Notes: generated by a model from the sequence alone, not told the origin. Counted from the stretch's first letter, positions 45,934 to 55,302 are shown. The stretch is 64,000 nucleotides of DNA from Streptomyces halobius (GCF_023277745.1 NZ_CP086322.1:248001-312000); one strand, 5' to 3'. Numbers and translations are program-made.

Positions 45934-46919
45934 CAGTGTCCCCCGGTCCGCAGCTTCGGCACCAGGACGATCGCCAGCAGGTCCGCGACCGTGTAGACGA
46001 GGATGCCGCACGCCGCCATCGCCGTGGCCAGCGCCTGGACGACGGGCACATCCCGGCTGGAGACGGCCGCGACCAACTCATGGCTGATGCCGGGGTAGGC
46101 GAAGACCTGCTCGACGACGACCACTCCGCCGATCAGCCAGGAGATGCTGCCGGCCAGCAGCTGCAGCGCGGGGGTGACCGCGCTCGGCACCACGTACCGT
46201 CGCACCAGGCGCCGTTCGGGGATGCCGTGCAGCCTGGCCATGCGTACGTACTCGGCCCGCACCACCTCGCCGGTACGGGCGCGGACCATCCGGATCGACT
46301 GCCCCGCCATCACCGTGAGCAGGCTGGCCACCGGCAGGACGAGGGTCTCCGGACGGGCGAGCGGGCTTGTGCCGTCCGGTATCAGCGACACCGGCGGCAG
46401 CAGCTTCCAACCGAGCGCGAACACCGCGATCAGGCCGGTCGCCGCGACGAACTCGGGCAGCGACTGCAGCCCGATCGCCACCGCCGAGGTGACGCGGTCC
46501 GCGAACCGGCCCTGCCGCAGGCCCGACCACACCCCGAGTCCGATCGCGACCGGCACCAGCAGCACCGCCGCCAGCCCGGCCAGCAGCAGCGTGTTGCCCA
46601 GCCGCTGGGCGACGATGTCGGTCACCGGGCGTCCGCTGACCAGGGAGCGCCCCAGGTCGCCGTCGACGATCCCGGCCAGCCAGTCGACGTACCGCTGGGC
46701 CCAGGGCCGGTCCAGGCCGAGCTCCGCGCGCAGCGCGGCGATCTGCTCCGGCGTACCGCCCGCCCCACCAGCCGACCGGGCCAGGATCACCTCGGCCGCG
46801 TCGCCGGGGAGCAGTTCCGTCCCGGCGAACACCAGCACCGTGGCGGCGCCCGTCACCCCCGCCGCGGCCAGCAGCCGACGGGTGCACGCGGTGAGCAACG
46901 GGTGCGCATGGCCGGTCAC
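45933..46919 (-). CDS. ABC transporter permease (DppB/NikB type)
   Basis: This 328-residue permease starts at GTG 46919, which overlaps the stop of the substrate-binding gene (GTGA). Features include the N-terminal helix (LLAAAGVTGAATVLVFAGTE), a periplasmic loop with LGLDRPWAQRYVDWLAGIVD, and the EAA-type loop (RTGEVVRAEYVRMARLHGIP). A longer frame to 47255 only reads through the preceding gene in another frame and is not used. It pairs with the next permease. Confidence 0.87.
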   Translation of the reverse strand: MTGHAHPLLTACTRRLLAAAGVTGAATVLVFAGTELLPGDAAEVILARSAGGAGGTPEQIAALRAELGLDRPWAQRYVDWLAGIVDGDLGRSLVSGRPVTDIVAQRLGNTLLLAGLAAVLLVPVAIGLGVWSGLRQGRFADRVTSAVAIGLQSLPEFVAATGLIAVFALGWKLLPPVSLIPDGTSPLARPETLVLPVASLLTVMAGQSIRMVRARTGEVVRAEYVRMARLHGIPERRLVRRYVVPSAVTPALQLLAGSISWLIGGVVVVEQVFAYPGISHELVAAVSSRDVPVVQALATAMAACGILVYTVADLLAIVLVPKLRTGGH

Positions 46920-48559
46920 GCGCCGAGCCAGACATCGCGGTAGCTGCCCCAGCCGTCGGAAGCCGGCGGGGCGCCGCGGACGCCGCCGACCTTGTGGTGT
47001 GCACCGTCGATCCACTTCACGAACGAGTGGATGATGTACCCGCCGTCCTGCCACAGCTCCTGCTGCAGATCGGCGTAGCGCTGCGCCCGCAGGCCGGGAT
47101 CCATGGTGGCGCGCGCGGCGAAGAACCGCTTGTCCCAGTCCCGGCGGCGCCAGCCGGTCTCGTTGCTGTCCGAGGTGGACAGCAACGTCTGCCCGTAGAA
47201 CCAGTCGAGCGCGTAGTTGCCCCAGCCGCTCTGCGCGAAGGGCTTCTTGGCCCACACCTCCGACCAGTACGAGTCGGCCGGTGACTTCTCCAGCTTGATG
47301 GTGATTCCCGCGCGCTTGGCCTGCTCGGCGTAGAGGGTCGCGGCCTCCAGCATGCCGGGGGTGACATCAGAGGTGTGCAGGGTGACGGTCAGCCTTTCCT
47401 TGCCGGCCTTACGCAGCAGCGACTTCGCCTTGTCCGGGTCGTAGCGGCGCTGCGGCAGATCGTCGTTGTAGAGCGGAGCGCCCAACCCGTACAGGTCGTT
47501 GCCCACGTCGGCGTAGCCGGAGTACGCCGTGTCCACGATCTCCTGGCGGTCCACCGCCAGCTTCAGGGCCTCACGCACATGCGGGTCGGTAAACGGCTTC
47601 TGGTCGACCATCATGTTGAAGCTCTGCATACGGCCGACCGGCGACGTCACGACCTGGACCCGGCCCGTCCGCTCCTGAGCCGCGGCCTGCGCCCAGGCCA
47701 GCTCGTGCGCGACATCGGCGTCGCCGCCGAGCAGCGCGTTGAGCCGGGTGTCGGCCTTGGTGATGAAGATGATCTCCAGCTCGTCGAGGTAGGGGCGGCC
47801 GCTCTCCCAGTAGGAGTCGTTCCGGGTCAGCCGTACCCGGTCCCCCGGGCTCCACCGGTCGAACCGGAACGGGCCGGTGCCGACCGGCGGATGGTCGTTG
47901 TCGAACGCAGTCGTGCCGTCCTGGATGACGTAGACGTACCAGCCCGCGAGCAACGAGGGCAGGTCGGCGATGGGCCGGCGCATCGGAACGGCCACGGTGC
48001 GCCGGTCCACCTTGCGCAGCCCGTCGACGTCCACCATCGCGAGGTCCTTGGCACCCGTGAAGGAGGACTTCGGGTCGAGCAGATACCTGACGGAGTACAT
48101 CAGGTCGTCGGCCGACAGCGGCTTGCCGTCGTGCCACTCGACGCCGTCCCGGAGCCTGACGGTCCACAGCGAGCCGTCGGAGTTCGGTTCGATCGACTCC
48201 GCGAGCCGGTTGGTGACGGTGAGATCGTCCTTGTACGCGCACAGCTTGTCGAAGAGGTTCTTCATCACGATGCCAGCGCCCCACGACCCGGCGACAAAGG
48301 GGTGCAGCGTGTCATCGCTGGAGCTGGCACCCGAGACCACCGCGCGCAGTCGGCCCCCGCGCCGGGGCTCCCCCGCACCGGTGGGCGAGGACTGTCCGGA
48401 GGTGCACGCGGTCAGACCACCGCCGAGGACGAGACCGGACGAGGCGACCGCCAGCCCGTGCAGGAACGCGCGCCGGTCGATCTGCCGACCGGTCTGAGGT
48501 GCGGGGGAATGTGCAAGTGAACTGGGCAGCGCGAGGCGCGCCCGGGCAGGACCGAACAT
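46916..48559 (-). CDS. peptide/nickel-type ABC transporter substrate-binding lipoprotein
   Basis: This 547-residue SBP family 5 protein has a twin-arginine lipoprotein signal (DRRAFLHGLAVASSGLVLGG, then LTACTSG). The mature protein carries the family motifs (DGVEWHDGKPLSADDLMYSV, PPVGTGPFRFDRW, AYSGYADVGNDLYG) and a C-terminal lobe (DWFYGQTLLSTSDSNETGW). Relatives bind peptides, nickel chelates or cobalt complexes. The ATG at 48559 is chosen; the open frame continues far upstream but covers a riboswitch. The cobalamin riboswitch suggests a cobalt or corrinoid-related cargo. Confidence 0.87.
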   Translation of the reverse strand: MFGPARARLALPSSLAHSPAPQTGRQIDRRAFLHGLAVASSGLVLGGGLTACTSGQSSPTGAGEPRRGGRLRAVVSGASSSDDTLHPFVAGSWGAGIVMKNLFDKLCAYKDDLTVTNRLAESIEPNSDGSLWTVRLRDGVEWHDGKPLSADDLMYSVRYLLDPKSSFTGAKDLAMVDVDGLRKVDRRTVAVPMRRPIADLPSLLAGWYVYVIQDGTTAFDNDHPPVGTGPFRFDRWSPGDRVRLTRNDSYWESGRPYLDELEIIFITKADTRLNALLGGDADVAHELAWAQAAAQERTGRVQVVTSPVGRMQSFNMMVDQKPFTDPHVREALKLAVDRQEIVDTAYSGYADVGNDLYGLGAPLYNDDLPQRRYDPDKAKSLLRKAGKERLTVTLHTSDVTPGMLEAATLYAEQAKRAGITIKLEKSPADSYWSEVWAKKPFAQSGWGNYALDWFYGQTLLSTSDSNETGWRRRDWDKRFFAARATMDPGLRAQRYADLQQELWQDGGYIIHSFVKWIDGAHHKVGGVRGAPPASDGWGSYRDVWLGA

Positions 48560-48601
48560 GGTGGACCCTGTCTCCATCCTCGTGGAACCAACGGGCTTGC
48601 A

Positions 48602-48745
48602 CCACGGCCGGTCTCCTGGCTTCCAGCTCACCGCTCCCCCACGCCTTCCCACGCCCTGGGCGCAGTGACACGGATGCAGGGGAGCTCCCTGGTCACAGTG
48701 GCGGGACCGCACCGGATTCACACCGGTTTCCCGTAACCGCGGCAC
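48602..48745 (-). promoter_or_regulatory. cobalamin (B12) riboswitch
   Basis: Read on the minus strand, the leader has GGGAAACCGGTGTGAATCCG, then GTGCGGTCCCGCCACTGTGA, and finally the B12 box AAGCCAGGAGACCGGCC at 48610-48622 just before the transporter gene. These are the conserved parts of the adenosylcobalamin riboswitch, which turns genes off when B12 is plentiful. The spacer between the core and the B12 box is long but within usual range. It ends about 43 bases before the lipoprotein ATG. Confidence 0.92.
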
Positions 48746-48759
48746 GAACAACATAGCCA

Positions 48760-49317
48760 GCCCAGCCGGTCCATGGGGAGTGTCCGTGCTCACCTGCCCT
48801 TGCAGTTTCCGACCAGAGCGGGACAAGCCGGAACCCGGCATCCGCAGCACCACCTCGGCGACGATGGTGTCCAGGCGGGCGGCCGCCCCCGGCCGATCCT
48901 CTGCGCCCCCCGAGTGCTCCCGCCCGCTGCAACCGCGCCCATGGCGCATACACCGGTGGCCGGGGCCGAGCCCACCACGCGCGCCCGGCGCCCGGAGCGC
49001 GGCAAGTGTCACAGCAGCGCCCCGATGATCCGCAGTCGTACCCGTCGCGAGCGCGACCACGCGGTCGGCGACCTCCCGTACCTCGACCGGTGGAAACCGA
49101 GCCCCGGGGACCGCCGACGTCAGCGGCATCCGCCGCTCAGATCCACAGACTCTCAGGGTGGCTGGCAGACGGCCGGCTCGCCCCGATCGCCCGCCGCGGC
49201 CTGCTTCCTCGCCTCCGACGTGCGATCGAGGTGGTTCTCGACCACATGCGCCTCGCGCGCATTCCGAGGCGCACAGGACGACCTGACAGCCACCATCGAC
49301 CGTCTGCGCGAGGCGAC
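48760..49317. other. intergenic stretch with a possible SDR/NmrA-like fragment
   Basis: No full gene. On the minus strand near 49010-49130 the frame GARFPPVEVREVADRVVALA resembles the VxVRDVA segment of NmrA-like NAD(P)H-binding proteins, a weak match. The promoter for the riboswitch-controlled operon should lie near 48760-48850. Confidence 0.3.
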
Positions 49318-49745
49318 CGCGACGCGTACGGCTACCACCCGTACGAGGACGCCGAGTGGGGCCGGCAGTTCCGTACGTTCCTGCATGGAGGGCGTGAACG
49401 CATGCCGAGGGGCCGGTGGCCTTGTTCAACCTGGCGGTGGGCCGGCTGCGCCGTCACCGGGTGCTGCTGCCCGGGGGTGAGCTTGCTGGCCCGGCAGGTG
49501 GCCGAGGCCAGGGGTTGTCGCGGAGAAGCGGCTGCACGCCACGGTCGCGAAGGCCGCCCGCCGGGCGGACCCGGCACTGCCCGGGGACCTGGTGGCCACG
49601 CTGACAACGACGGAGGTCAGGCGGTACTCGGAGCTGGAGCGGCTGCGCCGGCCGCCGACGAAGACGACGGGCACCGCGTTCGCCCGCGCGCTGGAGCCGG
49701 TGGATGAGATCCCGGCGTTCCAGCTCGGCCGCCTGGGGTGTGTCA
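49318..49745 (+). pseudogene. N-terminal (DUF4158) remnant of a Tn3-family transposase
   Basis: Joined frames read DAYGYHPYEDAEWGRQFRTF, then VALFNLAVGRLRRHRVLLPG, LLARQVAEAR, EKRLHATVAKAARRADPALP and RYSELERLRRPPTKTTGTAF. The AYGY...RRHRVLLPG...LARxVAxAR order matches the N-terminal DUF4158 domain of Tn3 transposases. Two small shifts and loss of the DDE domain show it is dead. The Tn3 C-terminal fragment at 14640 comes from another copy or the same family. Confidence 0.55.
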
Positions 49746-49826
49746 AAGCTGGGCGAAGGTCCGGATACGGTCGGTCAGTTGGGTCGGTCTTCCGCACGAG
49801 GGCCGCAGGAGAAGCCGCCTGGACCG

Positions 49827-49856
49827 TGGCCGCCCGGGACGGTTCCCGGGCGGCCA
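49827..49856 (-). terminator. terminator after the carboxypeptidase gene
   Basis: A perfect 13-bp stem (TGGCCGCCCGGGA / TCCCGGGCGGCCA) with a CGGT loop lies 12 bases beyond the minus-strand stop at 49869. It is a strong hairpin without a T-run. Confidence 0.65.
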
Positions 49857-49868
49857 GTGCGGGTGCGT

Positions 49869-51271
49869 TCATCCCCTTCGCAGGCCGACGTTGCCGTTGC
49901 GCTGCTTGAGCGGCTGCTGCGGGTCGTAGCCGGGGAAGGGACGGTCGAAGAGCCAGTTGTAGAGCATCTCCCGGCAGATCCGCGGCTGGAACGCCGGTAC
50001 CTGGTGTCCGGAGTCAGGCACGCTGACCTGCGTCAGGTTCCTGTGGCGGCGGACGTGTCCCTTCGGGTTCCCCTGCGCCTGCGTCCATATCAGCCGGGGA
50101 GCGTTGCGCCACTCCGCGTGCTCGTGCTCGCCTTTCCGCTTCATCAGGTCGTCCAGGATCTCCTCGGTGCTCCGGTACCCGCAGGCGGTGTCGAAGTTCC
50201 CGGTGTAGAGCAGGGTCTTGTAGTCCTTGTCGATGATTTCGGTGTAGAGCCCGGAGCAATCCGCCATGTTGTCGTTCACCAGCGCTGTGGCCACCGGGCC
50301 GTTGTCGTCGTCGCTCCGCCAGGTGACGTCCGTGGGGACGTGCAGGGACTTCTTCACGTCCTTGCTGTCCAGGTAGCGCGCAGCGCCCCCATGGGCAGAT
50401 CGTCCCAGCGCCGCACGTCGTAGAGGTCGAAGTTCCCTCCGTATGCCAGGGTCGTGGCCACCAGGTCGTTGCCGAGATTGGTGGCCCTTTCCCTGTCGCC
50501 CGCTTCGAGGGCGGCCTGGAAAGCGGTATAGGAGTTGTCCAGGGCGTCTTTCTGGCCGATGCCGAGGAACCCGGTCGTGTAGACGTAGTCGAACATGACG
50601 CGGAGCGACAGCTCGGGCTTGATCCAGCCGTTGCCGACGGCGATCCCCTGCAGGTTGAGGTGCCGTCCGGCTACCGTCCGGCGGTTCTGCTCGTCGATCT
50701 CCAGAGCGATCGCCGGCACGTACTTGCCGGCGTAGCTCTCACCGCAGACGTACAACGGGCATTGCGCGTATTCCGGGTGTGCGCTGAAGAACTTTTGCAG
50801 GCCCTTCCAGAACATCCGGCTGAGGGTGCTCTCGTCGTGGACGTACTCCTCGGCGTCGGAGTAGCTGTATCCGGTGCCGATGGGCTGGTCCCAGAAGACG
50901 ACGTGCGCCTCCTGGTTCCAGGTGTTGGAGCTCACCGATATCGTCCCGGCGGCATCGTCTCCGATGGACAGCGGCCCGTTCTCCAGGAACAGCCCCAGCA
51001 GCGAGGAGGCGCCGGGGCCGCCGTTGAGCCAGATCAGCAACGGCGTCCGGCTGATCAGCTCCTGCTGTTCGTGGACCGCGACGTTGGGGTTGCAGGTCTG
51101 GCTCTCGAAGAACCAGTAGAACAGGTGGTTCTCGGTCCCCGGATTCTCCATGCTGTCGATGTGCACGTGCCCGGAATAGGAGCGGACCTTCTTGGTGTCT
51201 TTGGTGCAGATGTCGATGCGCTGGGTGTTGGGGATGTTCGCCGGAATCGACGTGACAAGGTCTGAGGACAT
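49869..51271 (-). pseudogene. serine carboxypeptidase (S10) family gene, frameshifted
   Basis: The main frame (51271 to about 50385) contains PLLIWLNGGPGASSLLGLFL, VVFWDQPIGTGYSYSD and the nucleophile block CGESYAGKYVPAIALEID. A two-base GC insertion in a CGCGC run near 50380 shifts it; the rest continues as KKSLHVPTDVTW, LLYTGNFDTACGYRS (catalytic Asp) and VPDSGHQVPAFQP (catalytic His) to 49869. All three catalytic residues survive across the two frames. S10 enzymes are mainly eukaryotic vacuolar proteases or acyltransferases and uncommon in bacteria. No signal peptide is seen. GGAGGGGG precedes the start. Confidence 0.8.
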
Positions 51272-51297
51272 GGTTCCCCCTCCGGTCGGCGGCAGGG

Positions 51298-52507
51298 TCA
51301 GGGAGCCAGGGGACGGAGCCGCCGGGACTGCGTGTGATAGGAGCGGGTGAACAGCCCGGTCGTCCGCAGCGGATCCTCCAGGACACCGATGCGCTGTCCC
51401 TGGAGCAGTTGCAGCGCGGGGAACCGGTCGTGTTCGAACAGCAGGATGTTCAGCGACCCGCCGTACTTGAAGTTCCCGATCTTCTCTCCCTTTTCCACCG
51501 TGACCCGCTCCCTGAGCGGGGGCTGGAACTTGTCCAGGAAGTTCACGGAGGCGATCGAGTTGAGGCCGACGGGCACCAGCCCCACGTACCCTTCGCCATC
51601 TCGTTTTCCCGAGGGGTCCAGGTATTCCGTCCTGATGATGACGTATCCCCGGCGGAAGTGATCGAACATCTCGTAGTCGTATCCGTAGCCGACGTTCCCC
51701 TTGTTGAGTAGTTCAGGGAAGTCCCGCATCCCGTAGTACACGCCGCCGATGTCGTCGCGGGCCTCCACCACCTCACCCGCCACCGGGGCGTGATACCAGT
51801 GGTAGCTGTCGGGCATCAGGATGCACGACACCGCCGTACCGCCGATGAACCTCTCGGCGTACTCGGAGTTGTCGAGCAGCTGCCTGACGTTCATGCTCAC
51901 CGTCTTGACCGGGATCGGCGTGGTTTCGGTCAGCTCATCGACGACCATGTTGATGACGCAGTCGGCCGGAGCGACCACCACGCTCTTGTCGTCCTGGGCG
52001 TCGATCGGCCGCGCACCCTTCTTGAGCTTCCGGACGAAGAACTCATTGAAGTTCGGCCAGTCCTCGATCTCGTAGTCGGCCATACGCTTCGGCCCGAGCT
52101 CTTCGACCCACTTCTTGATGAGTTTCTTCGACTCCGGCGAGTCCATCTGCATGCCCTGCAGGTTCGTGAAGTCGGCGGTCATCTTGAGCCCCGGGCCACA
52201 GGTCAGGAAGACCATGCCGTAGTCGTTTTCGTAGTTGAGCCAGCTGAACTTCTCGATGCAGTCCAGCCCGTTGTTGACCCCCGACTGCCATTCGTACACC
52301 CATGAAGAAGTCGCACAGGAACTGGATGTCTTTGTTCTTCCAGTTGCAGCGCACTTCTTCCGGCGTGTCATCCGGGTACGGCACCACATTCTCGACCGCC
52401 GCGTCGTACATGGTCTTGAAACCCTCGTGGTCGGTTTCGTACCACATCCTGATCTTCTTGAGGAACTCGTCGAGGTTGTCTGAACACGATTCGTCGCCCA
52501 GCGTCAC
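51298..52507 (-). pseudogene. phosphatidylserine decarboxylase-like gene, frameshifted
   Basis: From GTG 52507 (AGGAAA upstream) the frame reads LDEFLKKIRMWYETDHEGFK and NKDIQFLCDFFMG. A one-base shift near 52300 gives YEWQSGVNNGLDCIEKFSWL, NFNEFFVRKLKKGARPID, then SYHWYHAPVAGEVVEA and the pyruvoyl-forming region KIGNFKYGGSLNILLFEHDR. The GGS self-cleavage site of PSD-type pyruvoyl enzymes is present. The N-terminal extension resembles fungal PSD-like amino acid decarboxylases rather than lipid PSDs; substrate is not known. It lies 26 bases before the S10 gene. Confidence 0.75.
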
Positions 52508-53007
52508 TTTCCTGTCTCCTGCCGCATAAAGGGGTGTTGACCCCGATTTCCTCGGCCAGACGCAATTGGCCTACGGTCTTCGGTATCGCCCATTCCCGCA
52601 CACTCACCTCCCCTGATCGCGCATGCTTTCGAGAGAGATTGGTGTGCGGGCTTTTCCGTGCCGGATAAGGCTGACCCGGATAGCGGCTTCTGTGAAAGAG
52701 GAACTGTGGGCAGACGAATGCGTTCTCTGCCACGCGGATACCTCGTCGGGCCCCGCATCAGCCGACGGCATATGTCACACGCGCACCACGCGAGCTCCGT
52801 GTCACTTCCCATGCGCCCCACAATGCAACTCCACTCCACCGCGTAACCGCGGCGCCCCATTCCGAAGCGGTTCACAATGACCGGGACCGCTCGGGCGAAA
52901 CAGGCCAGTGCTCGATGCCTCGATGAGGCCCTCAGCTTGCGAAGCGTCATGAAGCGGCACGTCATGTCGCGAAGCGGCACGACGTGGCACGTTGCGGAGT
53001 GTCACGC
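52508..53007. other. gap with GC-poorer sequence and short repeats
   Basis: No gene is supported. Just upstream of the decarboxylase gene the sequence is less GC-rich and may contain its promoter. Near 52945-52990 GAAGCGGCACG occurs twice with related GAAGCGTCATG, a small decayed repeat cluster. Confidence 0.4.
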
Positions 53008-53472
53008 TCAGGGCGTCGCCGCCTGTTCGGGGTGAGCTGTGAGTGCGGTGTCAGCGGCGTCGAGGATCTTGCCGAAGACGTGGGCGATGACGGGTTTGGC
53101 GAGCATCCGGGTGATGGCCGCGCCGAAGGGAAGGCGGACCTGACAGGTAGTCGTCCAGACGACCAGGGTGCCCTCGGCGACTTCGGTGAAGGTCATACGC
53201 CCGAGTCCGTGCCGGGCCGGCGGGAAGCTGCGTTCGACGGCGTAGTCGAAATCGTGCGGTGGGTTGTAGGCGGTGATGCCTTCGCGGAACCAGCCGATCA
53301 GCCATGTGTGCAACCGGACAGCCCCCACCCCGTACGGCGCGCCCGCGCCCGGCCGGGCCAGTCGCGCCCTGAGCACGAATGGGGAGCGGGTGTAGTTGGT
53401 GGTCGTAGCGCACCAATCGAATACCTCGGCGATCGGCGCTGCGATGACACGTCGCACCGTCACGGTCTCCAT
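53008..53472 (-). CDS. SRPBCC-family (START-like) protein coupled to SigJ
   Basis: This 154-residue protein forms a single SRPBCC fold with VRRVIAAPIAEVFDWCATTT at the start, then LGRMTFTEVAEGTLVVWTTT and a C-terminal helix (MLAKPVIAHVFGKILDAADT). It may bind a lipid or polyketide-like ligand. The ATG overlaps the end of the SigJ gene by 13 bases, with AAAGGAC upstream inside it, so the two are coupled. Similar SigJ-SRPBCC or SigJ-SnoaL pairings occur in ECF41 loci. Confidence 0.8.
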   Translation of the reverse strand: METVTVRRVIAAPIAEVFDWCATTTNYTRSPFVLRARLARPGAGAPYGVGAVRLHTWLIGWFREGITAYNPPHDFDYAVERSFPPARHGLGRMTFTEVAEGTLVVWTTTCQVRLPFGAAITRMLAKPVIAHVFGKILDAADTALTAHPEQAATP

Positions 53473-54371
53473 GTCTCGTCCTTTCTCCTGTCCAGAAGGC
53501 GCGGAACGACGGCCGCGCCCAGCTTGTCGGGATTGCCCACGGCGTACATGCCGTGGATCAGGGTGTCGGCGATCTCGAAGATCAGCACGTAGTCGAGCCG
53601 ATGGCCCGAGCGCCACAGCACTGCGGGCAAGCCGTTGCAGCTCGCGACTTCGAACCGGGCGCCGGGCCCGCTCGTCCTGGCGACCCCGGCGATGAACCGT
53701 GCGACCTGCTCGCACCCCCTGACCGGGCGGCGGGCTGCGGTGACCTGGCCCCCGCCGTCGGATACGTGGACCACACCCGGCGCCATCAGGCTCATCAGGG
53801 CCGTGACGTCGCCGGTGCCGGCCGCGAGCAGGAATCGGCCGACGACCTCCTCTGCCGTGCGTGGGTCGTGGTGGAAGCGCTTGCGCCGCGATCGCACGTG
53901 CTCGCGCGCGCGGTGCGCGATCTGCCGCGCCGTGGTCTCGGTCTTACCCACCAGGTCAGCGACCTCCCGATGCGAGTAGCCGAACACCTCGCGCAGCACG
54001 AACACCGCGCGTTCATCCGGGCTCAGCGTCTCCAGGACCAGCAGCATCGCCATCGACACCGACTCCGCGAGCACGGCGTCCTCGGCCACGTCCGGCCCGG
54101 TGCGGACCGGTTCGGGAAGCCACGGACCGACGTAGTCCTCTCGCCGCCGCCGCACCGCGCGCAGATGGTTCAGCGCCTGCCGGGTGACCGTGCGCACCAG
54201 ATAGGCGCGCGGATGCCCGATGTGCTCCCGGCTCGCGCTGTGCCACCGGATGTAGCTGTCCTGCACCACGTCCTCGGCGTCGGCCGCGCTGCCGAGAATC
54301 TCGTAGGCGATCGTGAACAGAAGCGGCCGACACTCGGCGAATACCCGCTCCTCGCTCAACGCGCACCCCAC
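53460..54371 (-). CDS. sigJ: RNA polymerase sigma factor SigJ-like (ECF41 group)
   Basis: This 303-residue protein has region 2 (RPLLFTIAYEILGSAADAED, VVQDSYIRWHS), region 4 (LSPDERAVFVLREVFGYSHR, EVADLVGKTETTARQIAHRA) and a SnoaL-like C-terminal domain (RTAEEVVGRFLLAAGTGDVT, VLIFEIADTLIHGMYAVGNP). ECF41 factors use this extra domain as a built-in regulator in place of an anti-sigma factor. The SRPBCC gene at its end is the probable co-regulated partner. It looks complete. Confidence 0.88.
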   Translation of the reverse strand: MGCALSEERVFAECRPLLFTIAYEILGSAADAEDVVQDSYIRWHSASREHIGHPRAYLVRTVTRQALNHLRAVRRRREDYVGPWLPEPVRTGPDVAEDAVLAESVSMAMLLVLETLSPDERAVFVLREVFGYSHREVADLVGKTETTARQIAHRAREHVRSRRKRFHHDPRTAEEVVGRFLLAAGTGDVTALMSLMAPGVVHVSDGGGQVTAARRPVRGCEQVARFIAGVARTSGPGARFEVASCNGLPAVLWRSGHRLDYVLIFEIADTLIHGMYAVGNPDKLGAAVVPRLLDRRKDETWRP

Positions 54372-54640
54372 ATGCCCATCACCCTCCTGTCACCCTCCTG
54401 TGTGTACGCATTCGAACTCGATCCGAACCTGATCCGCCATGTAGACACCGCACAGCCGGAAACCGTGACGTCGTCGCCAGTGATGTGCATCACAACGTGG
54501 GTGAATGCCTCTGGCTCGGTCACGGCATGGCGCGCGGCCTCAGAAAAGAGGACGCGGCGGTGCTGCCGACTGTGCCAGGCTGGCGGATCGGCTGCCCCGT
54601 TTTCCTTTGAGGGCCGACCGGTTCGCCACAGGAGCGTCCG

Positions 54641-54945
54641 ATGGCGACACCGCCCCGCCTGGCTCCGCTGCTGGAGCAATTCGACTTCGCACGCCAGCCC
54701 CTCGCCGACCGCATGACCGGTCCGTCATGGGCAGCGGCGATGGGACGGACACCACGGTCGGCCCCATGGCCGACGAGGAGTATTTCTGGGAGCCGGTGCC
54801 CGGCTGCTGGTCGGTGCGGCGGCGCGTGGACGGGCGGGGCCGCGCGCGACCGTCCTGGCCGGCACCGGTGACCAGGGACGCGACGCCGCCTCCTACTCGC
54901 ACCCCTGGCCGCCACCTTTCACCACCATCGCGTGGCGTCACCACC
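54641..54945 (+). pseudogene. DinB-family protein, frameshifted and truncated
   Basis: Frames in order read RLAPLLEQFDFARQPLADRM, then DTTVGPMADEEYFWEPVPGC and WSVRRRVDGRG, then AASYSHPWPPPFTTIAWR. The DEEYFWEP and TTIAWR blocks are typical of DinB/DUF664 four-helix proteins. Reading stops at a tandem 19-bp repeat (54920-54957). Only the first half remains. Confidence 0.5.
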
Positions 54946-54957
54946 ATCGCATGGCGT
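54920..54957. repeat. 19-bp tandem repeat at the broken end of the DinB gene
   Basis: CACCACCATCGCGTGGCGT is followed directly by a copy with one change (G to A). It marks the breakpoint of the remnant. Confidence 0.7.
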
Positions 54958-55042
54958 CCCGACCGCAATGACCCCGCCACCAGCGGCTTATCAGGACGAC
55001 AGCCTTACCAGGCGACGAGCGGCCGCCCGGTACCGTCGCCTC

Positions 55043-55282
55043 ATGGACTTCAACATCACGGCGGAAGAGGAAGCCCTGGTACGTCACATCGCCCGGCGAC
55101 TGGCGGCCGGCGATGCACCGACGGATGATGACCTGGCGGACGAGCTTGGTGTTGAGGTCCGGCCGCAGCTCCAGGCCCTCCTTGAGAAAGGGTGGCTCGT
55201 CGTCGACGACGAACGGTTCCTGACGCTCTCCCGGATCGCTCGGGCGGTCATTGCGAACCGAGGGGATGTCGGGAACGCATGA
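55043..55282 (+). CDS. small acidic winged-helix-like protein
   Basis: This 79-residue protein reads FNITAEEEALVRHIARRLAA, DDDLADELGVEVRPQLQALL and EKGWLVVDDERFLTLSRIAR. The layout of helices and a small beta hairpin resembles a short winged helix, but no family is recognised. The ATG at 55043 is preferred over a longer frame. It is followed by 7-bp tandem repeats. Confidence 0.5.
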   Translation: MDFNITAEEEALVRHIARRLAAGDAPTDDDLADELGVEVRPQLQALLEKGWLVVDDERFLTLSRIARAVIANRGDVGNA

Positions 55283-55302
55283 GCATGACGAGGGCCCGGC
55301 CC

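Noticed and set aside
48560..49429. Upstream extension of the substrate-binding protein to 837 residues
   Set aside because: The extension covers the cobalamin riboswitch and has no protein character; the Tat-lipoprotein signal begins after 48559.
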